Shown: positions 30,630 to 39,720 of the stretch, piece after piece
Position numbering within the stretch: position 1 is the stretch's first letter
Layout of the letters: every line of letters begins with the position of its first letter
Assembly (NCBI GenBank): GCA_963791295.1
Contig: CAWBRY010000001.1
Location: forward strand, 682,001 to 746,000
Origin: CAWBRY01 sp963791295
GTDB lineage: Bacteria; Bacteroidota; Bacteroidia; Chitinophagales; Chitinophagaceae
Length of the DNA stretch: 64,000 nucleotides
Reading direction: 5' to 3'
Translations under genes and position numbers: made by a program
The notes under the pieces: generated by a model
Database searches by the model: none
Seen by the model: only the letters and a program-made list of their open reading frames with translations
What the model was told of the DNA's origin: nothing

Positions 30630-31810
30630 ATGACCAAGGTTTATCTGAAGAAGAAGAATTCCCACAGGATCGCCAATGGCCACCCCTGGATTTTCAATAA
30701 TGAAGTCGAAAAGATCGAAGGTGAATGCCGGACCGGGCGGCATCGGTTGAAGTGTTACCCACGACAAAAAATTCATAGGAAAAGGATATATCAATTCCCG
30801 GTCGCAGATACTTGTCCGGCTACTCACGCGAGATAAAGAAGACCTTGATCGACGAGCAATTTTTCTAAGATCGGATCCGCGAATGCTGGAATACCGACAA
30901 CAATTGGGTTATATTGAAAATTGCAGGCTGGTTTTTGGCGAGGCGGATGGACTGCCTCAACTGATCATTGATAAGTTCAATGATTATTTCGTGATTCAGA
31001 CACTGGCGCTGGGGATCGATCATTGGAAGCCGGCAATTGTAAAGCCATCAAACAGATCTTTCAACCGAAAGGCATCTACCAGCGAAATGATGTGCCTGTG
31101 AGGGAACTGGAAGGGCTGAGATAGAAAAAGGATTTCTATCCGAGCCATTCCCAACGGACATCATCATTCATGAAAATGGTTTGCAATTTCATGTAGATAT
31201 CGCCAATGGGCAGAAGACCGGGTATTTCCTCGATCAGCAGGACAACCGGAGGGCTATCCGGAATATTGTAAAGGATGCGGAAGTGTTGGGCGCTTTTTGT
31301 TATACGGGAAGTTTTGAAATCCATGCTGCACATTATGGGGCCAAATCGGTGCTTGGGACTGGATATTTCCGAGAATGCCGTCGCGCAGGCAAATCAAAAT
31401 GCAGCACTTAACAAGCTGGATAGCGATTTGCCAGTTTCGAAGCCGTAAATGCTTTTGATACCTTGAAGCAATGGGCAAAGGATGGAGGAAATACGATGTA
31501 GTGATGCTGGATCCGCCGCTTTTACCAAAAGCAGGGAAACGATTCAAAAAGCGATTACAGGATATAAAGAGATCAATTTGCGAGGGATGAAATTGGTCAG
31601 GCCCGGAGGATTTCTCGTCACTTCTTCCTGCACCAGCCTGGTCAAGCCCGGAACTGTTTATTCAAACAATTGAAATGGCTGCAAAGGATGCAAAGACGGA
31701 AGATCAGGCAGGTCAGTTTTCAAACGCAATCGGCAGACCATCCTGTAATCTGGGGATTGGAAAACACGCAATACCTCAAATTCCTGATCGTTCAGGTGCA
31801 TATAGATTGA
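30630..31810 (+). CDS. Class I rRNA large-subunit methyltransferase, RlmI-like, frame broken by indels
   Basis: PUA plus SAM-methyltransferase protein of the RlmI (23S rRNA m5C) family. The PUA start is MTKVYLKKKNSHRIANGHPW; the middle domain reads GYIENCRLVFGEADGLPQLI; the catalytic part shows ANGQKTGYFLDQQDNRRAI, AEVLGAFCYTGSFEIHAAHYGA (SAM site) and, across a frame change, DVVMLDPP followed by KLVRPGGFLVTSSCTS. It ends YLKFLIVQVHID at 31810; about 393 residues, normal. Frame changes near 30745, 30840, 31050, 31360, 31470 and 31660. Confidence 0.85.
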
Positions 31811-31832
31811 TTAATAAGTAACGATAAATGAC

Positions 31833-32170
31833 TTATCGCGAAACCTGGAACTTTCCAGATTCCACGATTTTGCCACTTTGATCGCGAAGATGATAGATAT
31901 ATACGCCGCGATTAAATTCAGAAAGGTCGACCGTAACTTTTTCAGGGGCGTTCAGATTCTCATACATTTTCTTCCCAAGAAAATTATAAACTTGGATAGA
32001 CAAGGCCTTTGACATAATTCTTTTGGACTTCGAACGTTATAAAGTTGGAAGTGGCCGGGTTAGGATACAACTTTACGATCCTATCGAGCATCGGGTGTAG
32101 GTTCTCGTTGACTGGCCCTGCGACTGCGCGGCTAACAATCAATATGGCACCAGTATGGGTAGAATTCTCC
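31833..32170 (-). CDS. Very small T9SS type A sorting-domain protein, frame broken near the N-terminus
   Basis: The clear part (31833-32015) is a complete type A C-terminal sorting domain: SIQVYNFLGKKMYENL, LSEFNRGVYIYHLRDQSGKI and ending ESGKFQVSR. One base out of frame upstream lies MLDRIVKLYPNPATSNFITF, the canonical start of that domain, preceded by only about 20-25 residues (ILIVSRAVAGPVNENLHP). The whole protein is thus little more than a signal region plus a T9SS CTD, about 105-110 residues. The true start is uncertain: no ATG is in frame, and the region upstream is AT-rich and non-coding. I recall similar tiny CTD proteins in Chitinophagaceae, but this is from memory. Confidence 0.65.
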
Positions 32171-32296
32171 TCAAGTAAACAAATTTACTTTTATTATTCG
32201 AAAAATAGGCCGATTTTTTTGGTTATACAACGTAAAAATACGATAGGGGAAAATCGCTTATGGATCAGATCATTAGAATATATATGTGAAAATATT

Positions 32297-32779
32297 TTAA
32301 CGAATGGCTTCGTTAAGACTTTTGAGGTTTTCCTCGATCAGCGCAAAATCAGGAATATCGCCAGCCCTCTCTAACACCTCCGCATAGCGGATAATTCCGG
32401 ATCTATCAATAACAAAAGCCGACCGTTTCGAAACCCCTTTCATACCATAGGTGAAGGTTTCATAAATTGTTCCATAAGCAGTCGAGACTTCTTTATTGAA
32501 ATCACTTAATAAAATAAAATTCAATTGCTGATCAGCTTTGTACTTAGCAAGGGCATAGAGCGAGTCAACCGAAATGCCGACAACGGTAGCAGGTGCGTTG
32601 TTGTACCAACCGATATTATCTCTAACCATACAAAGTTCCCGGGTGCATGTGCTCGTGAATGCGAGCGGAAAGAATAATAGTAAGACGTTTTGTTCCCTTA
32701 GGTCTGCAAGGGAGACTTGTTTTTTCTCGCTATCGTAGAGAGTGAAATCTGGCGCTTTTTGACCCACTTCAACTTTCAT
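32297..32779 (-). CDS. Peroxiredoxin (AhpC/TSA superfamily)
   Basis: Intact, 160 residues. Thiol peroxidase reducing H2O2 or organic peroxides in the cytoplasm (no signal peptide). The thioredoxin-like core begins VGQKAPDFTLYDSEKKQVSL; the peroxidatic cysteine is in PLAFTSTCTRELC, with a second Cys five residues later that could act as resolving cysteine. VVGISVDSLYALAKYKADQQ and RSAFVIDRSGIIRYAEV complete the pattern. Closest in style to AhpE/BCP-like single-domain enzymes. Divergent from the aquaporin gene. Confidence 0.9.
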   Translation of the reverse strand: MKVEVGQKAPDFTLYDSEKKQVSLADLREQNVLLLFFPLAFTSTCTRELCMVRDNIGWYNNAPATVVGISVDSLYALAKYKADQQLNFILLSDFNKEVSTAYGTIYETFTYGMKGVSKRSAFVIDRSGIIRYAEVLERAGDIPDFALIEENLKSLNEAIR

Positions 32780-32864
32780 TAGTTTTTATTTTCTTTGGCA
32801 CTAGCCTGAGTAGATTTTTACGTGAAGGTAATCTGAATATTTTCGTCTCATGCTGTCAGAATTG

Positions 32865-32872
32865 TATCTTTT
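32865..32872 (+). promoter_or_regulatory. Possible -7 box of the aquaporin gene
   Basis: TATCTTTT, one mismatch from TAnnTTTG, with TTCG 19 bp upstream at the -33 position and the ATG 21 bases downstream. Spacing is right; both boxes are imperfect. Confidence 0.3.
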
Positions 32873-32893
32873 CGGCACCAAAACAAACTCTAT

Positions 32894-33496
32894 ATGAGAA
32901 GATACCTCACCGAATTTATCGGGACCGTATTTTTAGTCCTGACCATTGGCTTAACAGGTAACCCATTAGCCATCGCCGCAGTATTGATGGTAATGATCTA
33001 CGCAGGTTGTCATATCTCCGGCGCACACTATAATCCCGCAGTATCATTGGCTGTGCTGATCAGGGGCCGGATGAAAGTAAGCACGATGATCGTTTATCTA
33101 GTTAGCCAGATAGCCGGTGCTGCATCTGGCGCGTTCCTCGTCGGCTTGTTCAAGGGCTTTCCGGCCGAAGCTGTTCAAACGTTAGATCCAACCAAAGCGC
33201 TGCTTGCCGAACTCCTCGGAACCTTTGCCTTGGTATATGTTATTCTTAATGTGGGCACCGCCAAGGGAACCTCCGGAAATAATTATTTTGGCCTGGCAAT
33301 CGGATTCACGGTTCTGGCGATGGCTACTTGTTTCGGGAGTTATAGTGGCGGAGCTTTCAACCCGGCCGTGGCGGTCGCGGCTTCTTTGATGAAAGATTTC
33401 GAATGGACTAATTTTTGGATTTACCTGGTGGGGTGTTTTGGTGGTGGGATCCTGGCCGCGATTGTCTTTAAGCTAAATAATCCCGACGATCAATAG
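32894..33496 (+). CDS. Aquaporin / MIP-family channel
   Basis: Intact, 200 residues, short but with six hydrophobic segments and both pore half-helices: HYNPAVSLAVL (about residues 50-60) and AFNPAVAVAASL (about 153-164), the two NPA boxes. Residues RRYLTEFIGTVFLVLTIGL form the first helix. The selectivity filter (Gly/aromatic pattern) cannot be assigned confidently, so water versus glycerol transport is open. The minus-strand PorP gene ends 3 bp beyond its stop. Confidence 0.9.
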   Translation: MRRYLTEFIGTVFLVLTIGLTGNPLAIAAVLMVMIYAGCHISGAHYNPAVSLAVLIRGRMKVSTMIVYLVSQIAGAASGAFLVGLFKGFPAEAVQTLDPTKALLAELLGTFALVYVILNVGTAKGTSGNNYFGLAIGFTVLAMATCFGSYSGGAFNPAVAVAASLMKDFEWTNFWIYLVGCFGGGILAAIVFKLNNPDDQ

Positions 33497-33498
33497 AT

Positions 33499-34524
33499 TT
33501 AGAATCGTGGACAATGAGAGAAATTAATACTGGAGCTTTCCCTGTTAACAAAACCGATATAAGAAACGGATAATTCAAAACCACCTCGTCCATAACTCGA
33601 TGGTTTGAGCTTTGAAATATTTACATCGTAACTAAGCGCCACGGAAAATGGAGAGTAATCAACCTTAAACATAGGGATAAAAGCATCATTCCATCGCAGC
33701 AAAGCTCCACCATGAATGGTGTAATTAGGTTTTTCCGGATTTTCTCCGAGTTTCAAGGCATACATAACTCCCGCCACTGTTTCGTTGAATGCGCCCTGCA
33801 TGGATTGATCAGCCTGAAGGGTTAGATAAGAATAGTCCGTCACTCCAAACCTGACCCCCGCTGATAAAACCCATTTGGGCTCGACACGCACATTTTCATT
33901 TTGGTAAAATGAATTTCTTGGCTTGTTGAAATGATGATAGGCGGCACCTATGAAATAATTATTGTCGGGATTATCACTAATATCTGAATTAAAGCTTAGG
34001 CCAACACTTCCGTCTAAATATGAAAATTGAGACTTCGCCAGGTTCTCACCATCGCCTCCGCCATTATATTGCGTGTTGGTAGTGATCTTGGACCGGTCAA
34101 ATCTTCTCTGGACCAATCCTCCCATGAAGCCCAGCGATAGGTATCTATTCTGAGTAGCGCTAATGGATTTATGATAATTGAACGCAGGCAGGATGTGAGT
34201 GGATGTCCAGCCAATAGTACCGGCACGGTCGTATAAAAGTTGCAAGCCTGCCGTCACAAAATCTTCATTCTTACCCACCGGCATCTTGTACTCACCATTC
34301 AGCGAGCCCGTCCTGTATGCATTGGTCACGCTGTTCCATTGATCCCTATAGACAGCCTGCACCCGGATATCTCCGGTAAATATGCCGGCCAGGGATGGAT
34401 TTCTTAATAAAGGGGTTTCGAAGAATTGGGAGAAATGTATGTCCTGGCCTTTTGCACTTAAGGAAAAAATAGAGCAACCCAATAAGACAAAAACGTTGGA
34501 TAATATTTTTAGAGGTTGTCGCAT
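33499..34524 (-). CDS. PorP/SprF-family T9SS outer-membrane protein
   Basis: Intact, 341 residues. A signal peptide (ILSNVFVLLGCSIFSLSAKG) is followed by the family hallmark QDIHFSQFFETPLLRNPSLA, then DIRVQAVYRDQWNSVTNAY; barrel strands fill the rest and the tail reads INFSHCPRF, the usual ending. Encoded 3 bp after the giant PKD adhesin on the same strand, the standard adhesin-PorP arrangement, where PorP is thought to retain or present the secreted adhesin at the surface. Confidence 0.92.
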   Translation of the reverse strand: MRQPLKILSNVFVLLGCSIFSLSAKGQDIHFSQFFETPLLRNPSLAGIFTGDIRVQAVYRDQWNSVTNAYRTGSLNGEYKMPVGKNEDFVTAGLQLLYDRAGTIGWTSTHILPAFNYHKSISATQNRYLSLGFMGGLVQRRFDRSKITTNTQYNGGGDGENLAKSQFSYLDGSVGLSFNSDISDNPDNNYFIGAAYHHFNKPRNSFYQNENVRVEPKWVLSAGVRFGVTDYSYLTLQADQSMQGAFNETVAGVMYALKLGENPEKPNYTIHGGALLRWNDAFIPMFKVDYSPFSVALSYDVNISKLKPSSYGRGGFELSVSYIGFVNRESSSINFSHCPRF

Positions 34525-34527
34525 TTT

Positions 34528-37500
34528 TTAAAGAATAAGAGAAATGTTTCCGTTTAATGTGATCACTTCGCCATTTCCACAAAATATTTCTGTCTGGAAA
34601 ATATATACATCGGGTTGTGGTTTCCTGCCTTTAAATGTGCCGTTCCAACCTGATGCTGCATCGTTCACCTGGAAATTCAATCTTTCAAACACTACTTCTC
34701 CCCAACGGTTGAAGACCCGCAAAAATTTTACGCGACCCAATCCCACGCCGCGTGGATAGAATACATCGTTGTTACCATCGCCATTTGGTGAGAATGTATT
34801 TGGAATAAAGAGGTTTGAATTCTTACAAACCACAACGACTTCGATCTCCGACCTGTTAGCGCATCCGTTAGAATCCGTATACGTAACCCGGTAAGTTGTG
34901 GTAGATACCGGCCCGGCGGTCGGCGTAGCGCAATCAGTGCAGCTAAGCCCTGAGGTCGGCGTCCAGTTCCAGCCAATTACGTTGGAAGCATAGGTTGCAG
35001 CAATAAGGGCGGGGAATCCTGATTGTATGGTGATGGATGCAGGTATCGTAGCGGTCGGAAGCGGATTGACATAAATATTCTGAAGAGTAGTGTCTTTGCA
35101 TCCGCTGCTATTGGTGGCAATAGCCGTAACAACGAAATTCCCTGCAGATGAATAGATCTGCGGATCGGGGTTTTGTGATGAAGAGGTATTGCCATTGGGA
35201 AAATTCCATGTCCAGCTAACTGCAGCCGTATCTGTCTGCAGGAATATTCCCGACTGGAGCAGGGAAGAGAAAGCACAAATAACAGAGTCACCACTTATAC
35301 CGATTACCGGGCTGTTCACCACTTTCAATGCATTAAGGATCGTTGCGGTATCACGACACCCGTTCTGCGATTCAACCATGAGAGATACATCATAAATCCC
35401 TGTCGATAAATAATCATGACTCGGATTTTGCTGAGTTGAAGTGCCGCCATCGCCAAAACTCCAGTTCATATTTATTACCGGATCATTGAACGTAGTCGAA
35501 TCTATAAAATTGACGGTGCCGAAATCACATAGTACATTTTTGTCGAGCCCAAATTTGGCCGTCACCCCAATCACTTTAACGGTATCGACCCCTGTTACAG
35601 GAATAAGGCAACCACTCGGATCTTGTTGGATGACCTTGGGCAAAAAACTTCCGAATGAGGAATAAACATGGCTGACAAAAGGAACAGTGGTGACGACAGA
35701 CGTACCATCTCCAAAATCCCAGATATAACTGCTCATAGGGCCCGGACTGAAAGTGGTAAACGATGCAGGCAGTGGATTGCAGCCGCTGAGTGGCGGATAG
35801 GTGATCACTGATCCGGCTGTATCATAAACGGTGATGGTTTTAGTAGCAGAATCTTTACAACCGCCCGGACTCGTGATGATAAGTTTTGCAGTATGAGTTC
35901 CCGGAGTATTAAAAAAGTGAACCGGGTTGTCGATAGTAGCTGAACCACCTGGGCCAAAATCCCAGACAACTGATGAATAATAAGTAGAAGTATTTGTGAA
36001 TTGGACCTGGAGTGGTGTACACGAACTAATTGAATCATCTAGCGTAAAGCTGGCAACCGGGTTATCGACGCGAATGTATAAGTTCTTTGTAAGGGAGTCC
36101 GCACATCCATATACATCCTGTATTCTAAGTTTTACATCATAAGATCCAGGGGTGGTGTAAATATTGGTTGGAACATTCGAAGAAGATGTGTTGCCATCAC
36201 CAAAATCCCATTGACTTGAAAAATTTGCAGCTGTCGACGTGTTGTTAAAAGTTACCGTAGCGCCAGGACAGGTTAATGTATCCGGGCTAACAAAGTCAGG
36301 TAGGGGATCCGTAGCGTGGATGAGGTTGTTCACTTTCAATGTATCGGAACAACCAACGGCATCCGTTACTACCAGCGTTACCGGAAATGTACCGGCGGTA
36401 TTATATGTGTGTTGAAACGGCGGACCTGTGAAATCCTGAATGCTGCCATCGCCGAAATCCCAATGCCAGTTTTGAATACTATTAGTTCCGTCGCTGGTTG
36501 AAAGATCATTAAATGTAGTGACCAAACCAACGCATCCGCCCAGGTTTGTTGCGGTGAAATCGGCAATAGGTCCGTTGACGCGGATATAGTTGACTTTGGT
36601 AACGGTGTCTTTGCAACCATTAATATCTGTTGCAACCAGACTGACCGTATAAGTGCCACTATTTGGATATTTATAAGGAGGAGATCCATAAAAAGTGGCT
36701 GTTGTTCCGTCTCCCGCATCCCAAAATAACGAAGTAGTCAGAGCAAAACTAAAATTAGAAGGCGTAAATACAATAGTCGTTCCCTGGCAGAAAGTAGTTT
36801 GAGAAGCTGTAAAATCTGGTTGCTGGCGAATGGCATCTACTGTCCGTTTTAACGTATCTGAACAAGTGCCGTTATTTACTATTAATGTTACCGTGTAACT
36901 TCCCAATGCCGGGAAACGGTGAGTTGGATTTTGTAGCGCGGACAAGGGGCTGCCGTCGCCAAAGTTCCATGACCAGTTCAACGGAGTAGCGGCTGGGTTG
37001 ACTACTGACCGGTCCGTAAAATTAAATTCCAACCTATCCGCGCAACTCACGAGCGTATAATCGAAATCTGCAACGGGCGGCAGGATGTGAATGTAATTTG
37101 TCCGGGTGCGTGTAGCCGAACAACCACTATTTGATGCAACAAGAGTCACTGTAAAGAATCCTGAATCCGAATACATGTGTGTTGGATTCTTCGCCGTAGA
37201 CGTTGTGCTATCGCCAAAATCCCAAAGCCATTCATCCACAACCGGACCAGAAAGATCAGTAAACTGGATCGGTTGGTGAGTGCAGACCACCAACGGTGAG
37301 GCGGTGAAATCCGCAGTGGGATTGGTTCCCACTCTTACTGCGTTATTGATGAGTACTGTATCCAGGCAGCCTGTATTGGTTCTTGTGATCAATCGCACAG
37401 TATATGAACCCTGGACACCATAGGTATGCGTTGGATTTGGTGATGTGGAAGTAGTCCCGTCTCCAAAATCCCATTGATAGGAGGTGATGGGATCTACTGA

Positions 37501-38907
37501 AACGATTGTGGGCGTTAGCGTAAGACTTAATGGAATGCATCCTCTGGCCGGCAGATTGGGAATAGACACGTCAACTTGTTGAATATTTACAAAGCCTGCT
37601 TTGACAATAGTATCTGTACATCCACCTGCATTCGTGACTACTAATCTCACTGTATCGGTTCCATAACTGTTATATGTATGCGAAGGATTTTGTTGACTGG
37701 AAGTCGTTCCATCACCAAAATTCCATTGCCAACTAACCGCACCCGTCGATTGGTCCTGAAAATTCACCGTGAGAGGAGGCGTACAACTTGCATTATTTGG
37801 GGAAGTAAAATTTGCGACAGGACCGGGAACAACTACAATAGACTTCGAAACTGAATCATTGCACAAGGGATTGCTGCTTGTAAGTATAACAGTATACGTT
37901 CCCGGTGTTGTATAAATATGTATTGCGTTTATCTGAGATGAAGTACCGCCGTCACCAAATGACCAGCTTGCATTTGCAGGCGCAGGCAATGAAGTATTGG
38001 TAAAAACTGCGGTGGCATTGACACAAACCGTAGCCGGACTGGTAAAGTCAGGCGTAGTGCTTCCGATGCCGATGGGTGTTGAACCGTGTACAGAATCTGT
38101 ACAGCCAGAACTGCTGGACACAGTCAATATAGGAGTAAAACTGCCATTTATTAAATAGGTATGAGTAGGATTTTGCATTGTAGATGTGGTGCCATCTCCA
38201 AAATCCCAGAAATAAGATAGAGTGCCGGGACCCGTGGACGCATCAGTAAATGAAATCGGCGCTGGCGCATTGCACGAAGCCGGCTGGGAATTGGTAAATC
38301 CTGCATTTACTCCATTTGTCACGGTGATATAATTGGAGCGACTGATTGTTCTGGCACAACCCTTATCATTAGTTACGATCAGTGTGACCGTGTAGGTCCC
38401 GGATATGCTGTATGTGACACTGGGATTTTGTGTGGTGGACGTGGTCCCATTTCCGAAATCCCATTGCCAGCTTACGTCGGTATTGCCGAAGCCTCCGGTA
38501 GATAGATCAGTAAATCTTACAGTCAAGGGATAACATCCTGTAAGAATATTTGCATTGAAATCTACGGTGGGAGCTTCATAAACACTAATGTATTGCGTTC
38601 TTACAAGGGTGTTCGAACCACTCGAATTGGTCGCGGTTAATTTTACAGTGTAAGTGCCGGGAGTAAAATAACTGGCTATAGGATTTTGGAGTGTAGAGGT
38701 ATTACCGTTTCCAAAATCCCAGCTCCAGGAAGTTGGATTTCCTGTTGAAACATCCTGGAAGTTGACGACTACCGGGGAACAGCCGGATAAAGGAGTAGAT
38801 GTAAAATTTGCGTTGGGAGCCTGTGCAGAAACCACATTCAAACCGATGAAGAAGATAGCGAGATAAGTAAGGAGTTTCGTAAGGATATTGTCTTGAGATC
38901 GCCTCAC
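34528..38907 (-). CDS. Giant PKD-repeat adhesin with gliding-motility-type T9SS sorting domain
   Basis: Intact, 1,459 residues. Signal peptide LLTYLAIFFIGLNVVSAQ, then about 15 tandem PKD domains of roughly 85 residues, each marked by a W-D/N-F-G-D/N-G core (for example WSWDFGNGNTST, YFWDFGDGTTST, WQWNFGDGTTSS, ASWSFGDGGTSS; degenerate copies LFWDAGDGTTAT and VVWDFGPGGSAT). A last Ig-like part (NWTPTSGLSCTDCATPTA) precedes the sorting domain: LFIPNTFSPNGDGNNDVFYP, FNRWGEVVFE, GWNGTFKGRKP, ending LNGNISLIL. Expected at the cell surface as an adhesin or gliding/biofilm component; target unknown. The PorP gene follows after 3 bp. Its repeated DNA makes this stretch prone to recombination or assembly collapse. 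Confidence 0.92.
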   Translation of the reverse strand: MRRSQDNILTKLLTYLAIFFIGLNVVSAQAPNANFTSTPLSGCSPVVVNFQDVSTGNPTSWSWDFGNGNTSTLQNPIASYFTPGTYTVKLTATNSSGSNTLVRTQYISVYEAPTVDFNANILTGCYPLTVRFTDLSTGGFGNTDVSWQWDFGNGTTSTTQNPSVTYSISGTYTVTLIVTNDKGCARTISRSNYITVTNGVNAGFTNSQPASCNAPAPISFTDASTGPGTLSYFWDFGDGTTSTMQNPTHTYLINGSFTPILTVSSSSGCTDSVHGSTPIGIGSTTPDFTSPATVCVNATAVFTNTSLPAPANASWSFGDGGTSSQINAIHIYTTPGTYTVILTSSNPLCNDSVSKSIVVVPGPVANFTSPNNASCTPPLTVNFQDQSTGAVSWQWNFGDGTTSSQQNPSHTYNSYGTDTVRLVVTNAGGCTDTIVKAGFVNIQQVDVSIPNLPARGCIPLSLTLTPTIVSVDPITSYQWDFGDGTTSTSPNPTHTYGVQGSYTVRLITRTNTGCLDTVLINNAVRVGTNPTADFTASPLVVCTHQPIQFTDLSGPVVDEWLWDFGDSTTSTAKNPTHMYSDSGFFTVTLVASNSGCSATRTRTNYIHILPPVADFDYTLVSCADRLEFNFTDRSVVNPAATPLNWSWNFGDGSPLSALQNPTHRFPALGSYTVTLIVNNGTCSDTLKRTVDAIRQQPDFTASQTTFCQGTTIVFTPSNFSFALTTSLFWDAGDGTTATFYGSPPYKYPNSGTYTVSLVATDINGCKDTVTKVNYIRVNGPIADFTATNLGGCVGLVTTFNDLSTSDGTNSIQNWHWDFGDGSIQDFTGPPFQHTYNTAGTFPVTLVVTDAVGCSDTLKVNNLIHATDPLPDFVSPDTLTCPGATVTFNNTSTAANFSSQWDFGDGNTSSSNVPTNIYTTPGSYDVKLRIQDVYGCADSLTKNLYIRVDNPVASFTLDDSISSCTPLQVQFTNTSTYYSSVVWDFGPGGSATIDNPVHFFNTPGTHTAKLIITSPGGCKDSATKTITVYDTAGSVITYPPLSGCNPLPASFTTFSPGPMSSYIWDFGDGTSVVTTVPFVSHVYSSFGSFLPKVIQQDPSGCLIPVTGVDTVKVIGVTAKFGLDKNVLCDFGTVNFIDSTTFNDPVINMNWSFGDGGTSTQQNPSHDYLSTGIYDVSLMVESQNGCRDTATILNALKVVNSPVIGISGDSVICAFSSLLQSGIFLQTDTAAVSWTWNFPNGNTSSSQNPDPQIYSSAGNFVVTAIATNSSGCKDTTLQNIYVNPLPTATIPASITIQSGFPALIAATYASNVIGWNWTPTSGLSCTDCATPTAGPVSTTTYRVTYTDSNGCANRSEIEVVVVCKNSNLFIPNTFSPNGDGNNDVFYPRGVGLGRVKFLRVFNRWGEVVFERLNFQVNDAASGWNGTFKGRKPQPDVYIFQTEIFCGNGEVITLNGNISLIL

Positions 38908-38970
38908 TCACAAGTGGTTTAATGGTTTCCTATAAACGGATTATTTCAACAAAAATTATTTCTTTTAACT

Positions 38971-38995
38971 CTCTATATGGTTCAGAACCATAGAG
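38971..38995. repeat. Imperfect hairpin upstream of the giant adhesin
   Basis: CTCTA-TA-TGGTTC / GAACCATAGAG: an 11-bp inverted repeat with a two-base bulge, 64 bp upstream of the adhesin start. No T-tract follows on the minus strand; it could be an operator, an attenuator stem or the terminator of the lipoprotein gene further upstream. Confidence 0.4.
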
Positions 38996-39144
38996 ATCGT
39001 TATCGTTTTATCAGCTCAACAAGATTTTCAGCAATTGCCGGATGCAAACTTACGCCTTAAACACTAGGATTTAAGACATTAGCTGGGGCAAGATGTTTAA
39101 TGAAATAATTAGAAAGGAAGGAAAAAGTGGGATTTAAGTGTTTC

Positions 39145-39567
39145 TCATTGTTTATCCAGGCGCATATTTTTGGTCTCACTGCCGTTCACCTGGGTGGCGA
39201 CTACATAGGTCCAACTATTGTTGTCAATATGCCAGGTACCATTGATCAGGGTAAGTGGATAGCTGGCATTCGTAAAATTAGCCCAGGTCGTCATGCTGGG
39301 TGCATCGCCATCCCAGTTACCGGTTTTTTCCACCGCGCCATTGTTGATGGCGTCAACAGTTTTGTTGTCATAATATTTAAAGGTATAAGCAGCAAAGTCG
39401 GTCGTAATATTGGTACCGTTCACTTTGAAACTTGTTATTGCCCATTGGCCGTCGGTCATTGCCTGAAGCACCAGGTCTTGCTGAACTTTCTCAATAGACT
39501 TTTTGCACCCACCCACTAAAGCAATAATTATCAGGCAGGTAGCCAATTTTAGCATTTTCTGATTCAT
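39145..39567 (-). CDS. Small lipoprotein, lipocalin-like fold likely
   Basis: About 140 residues from ATG 39567 (an upstream in-frame Met at 39585 lies over the promoter). Lipoprotein signal LKLATCLIIIALVGGC with lipobox VGGC. The mature part has the DGQWAITSFKVNG and FKYYDNKTVDAINNGAVEKT-GNW pattern of Bacteroidota lipocalin-like/DUF-type secreted domains: a G-x-W first strand and alternating beta strands. Ligand and role unknown. Confidence 0.75.
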   Translation of the reverse strand: MNQKMLKLATCLIIIALVGGCKKSIEKVQQDLVLQAMTDGQWAITSFKVNGTNITTDFAAYTFKYYDNKTVDAINNGAVEKTGNWDGDAPSMTTWANFTNASYPLTLINGTWHIDNNSWTYVVATQVNGSETKNMRLDKQ

Positions 39568-39574
39568 GGTATTA

Positions 39575-39604
39575 CAAATTAACAATATCCCTCTGCTTCT
39601 ACAA
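39575..39604 (-). promoter_or_regulatory. Bacteroidota-type promoter of the small lipoprotein gene
   Basis: Minus strand TTG-N19-TTAATTTG: correct spacing, one mismatch in the -7 box (39575-39582). The box ends 7 bases before the ATG at 39567, implying a very short leader. It also argues against the Met at 39585 as the start. Confidence 0.45.
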
Positions 39605-39672
39605 TAGATAAATTACGGAATTCAGTCTCGGAAAAACTTGCCGCTTGGATCGCGTATGATTCCTGAATCTCC

Positions 39673-39700
39673 AAAAAAAAGCCCGGCAATTGGCCGGGCT
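39673..39700 (-). terminator. Rho-independent terminator of the DinB gene
   Basis: Minus strand: AGCCCGGC-CAATT-GCCGGGCT, a perfect 8-bp GC-rich stem with 5-base loop followed by a run of eight T. Starts 21 bp after the DinB stop. Confidence 0.88.
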
Positions 39701-39720
39701 AAAGAATTCATTCACAAAAT

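Noticed and set aside
34528..38907. Regularly spaced similar segments resembling a CRISPR or satellite array
   Set aside because: They encode PKD domains in one continuous 1,459-codon frame; unit length is about 250 bp and units are diverged.
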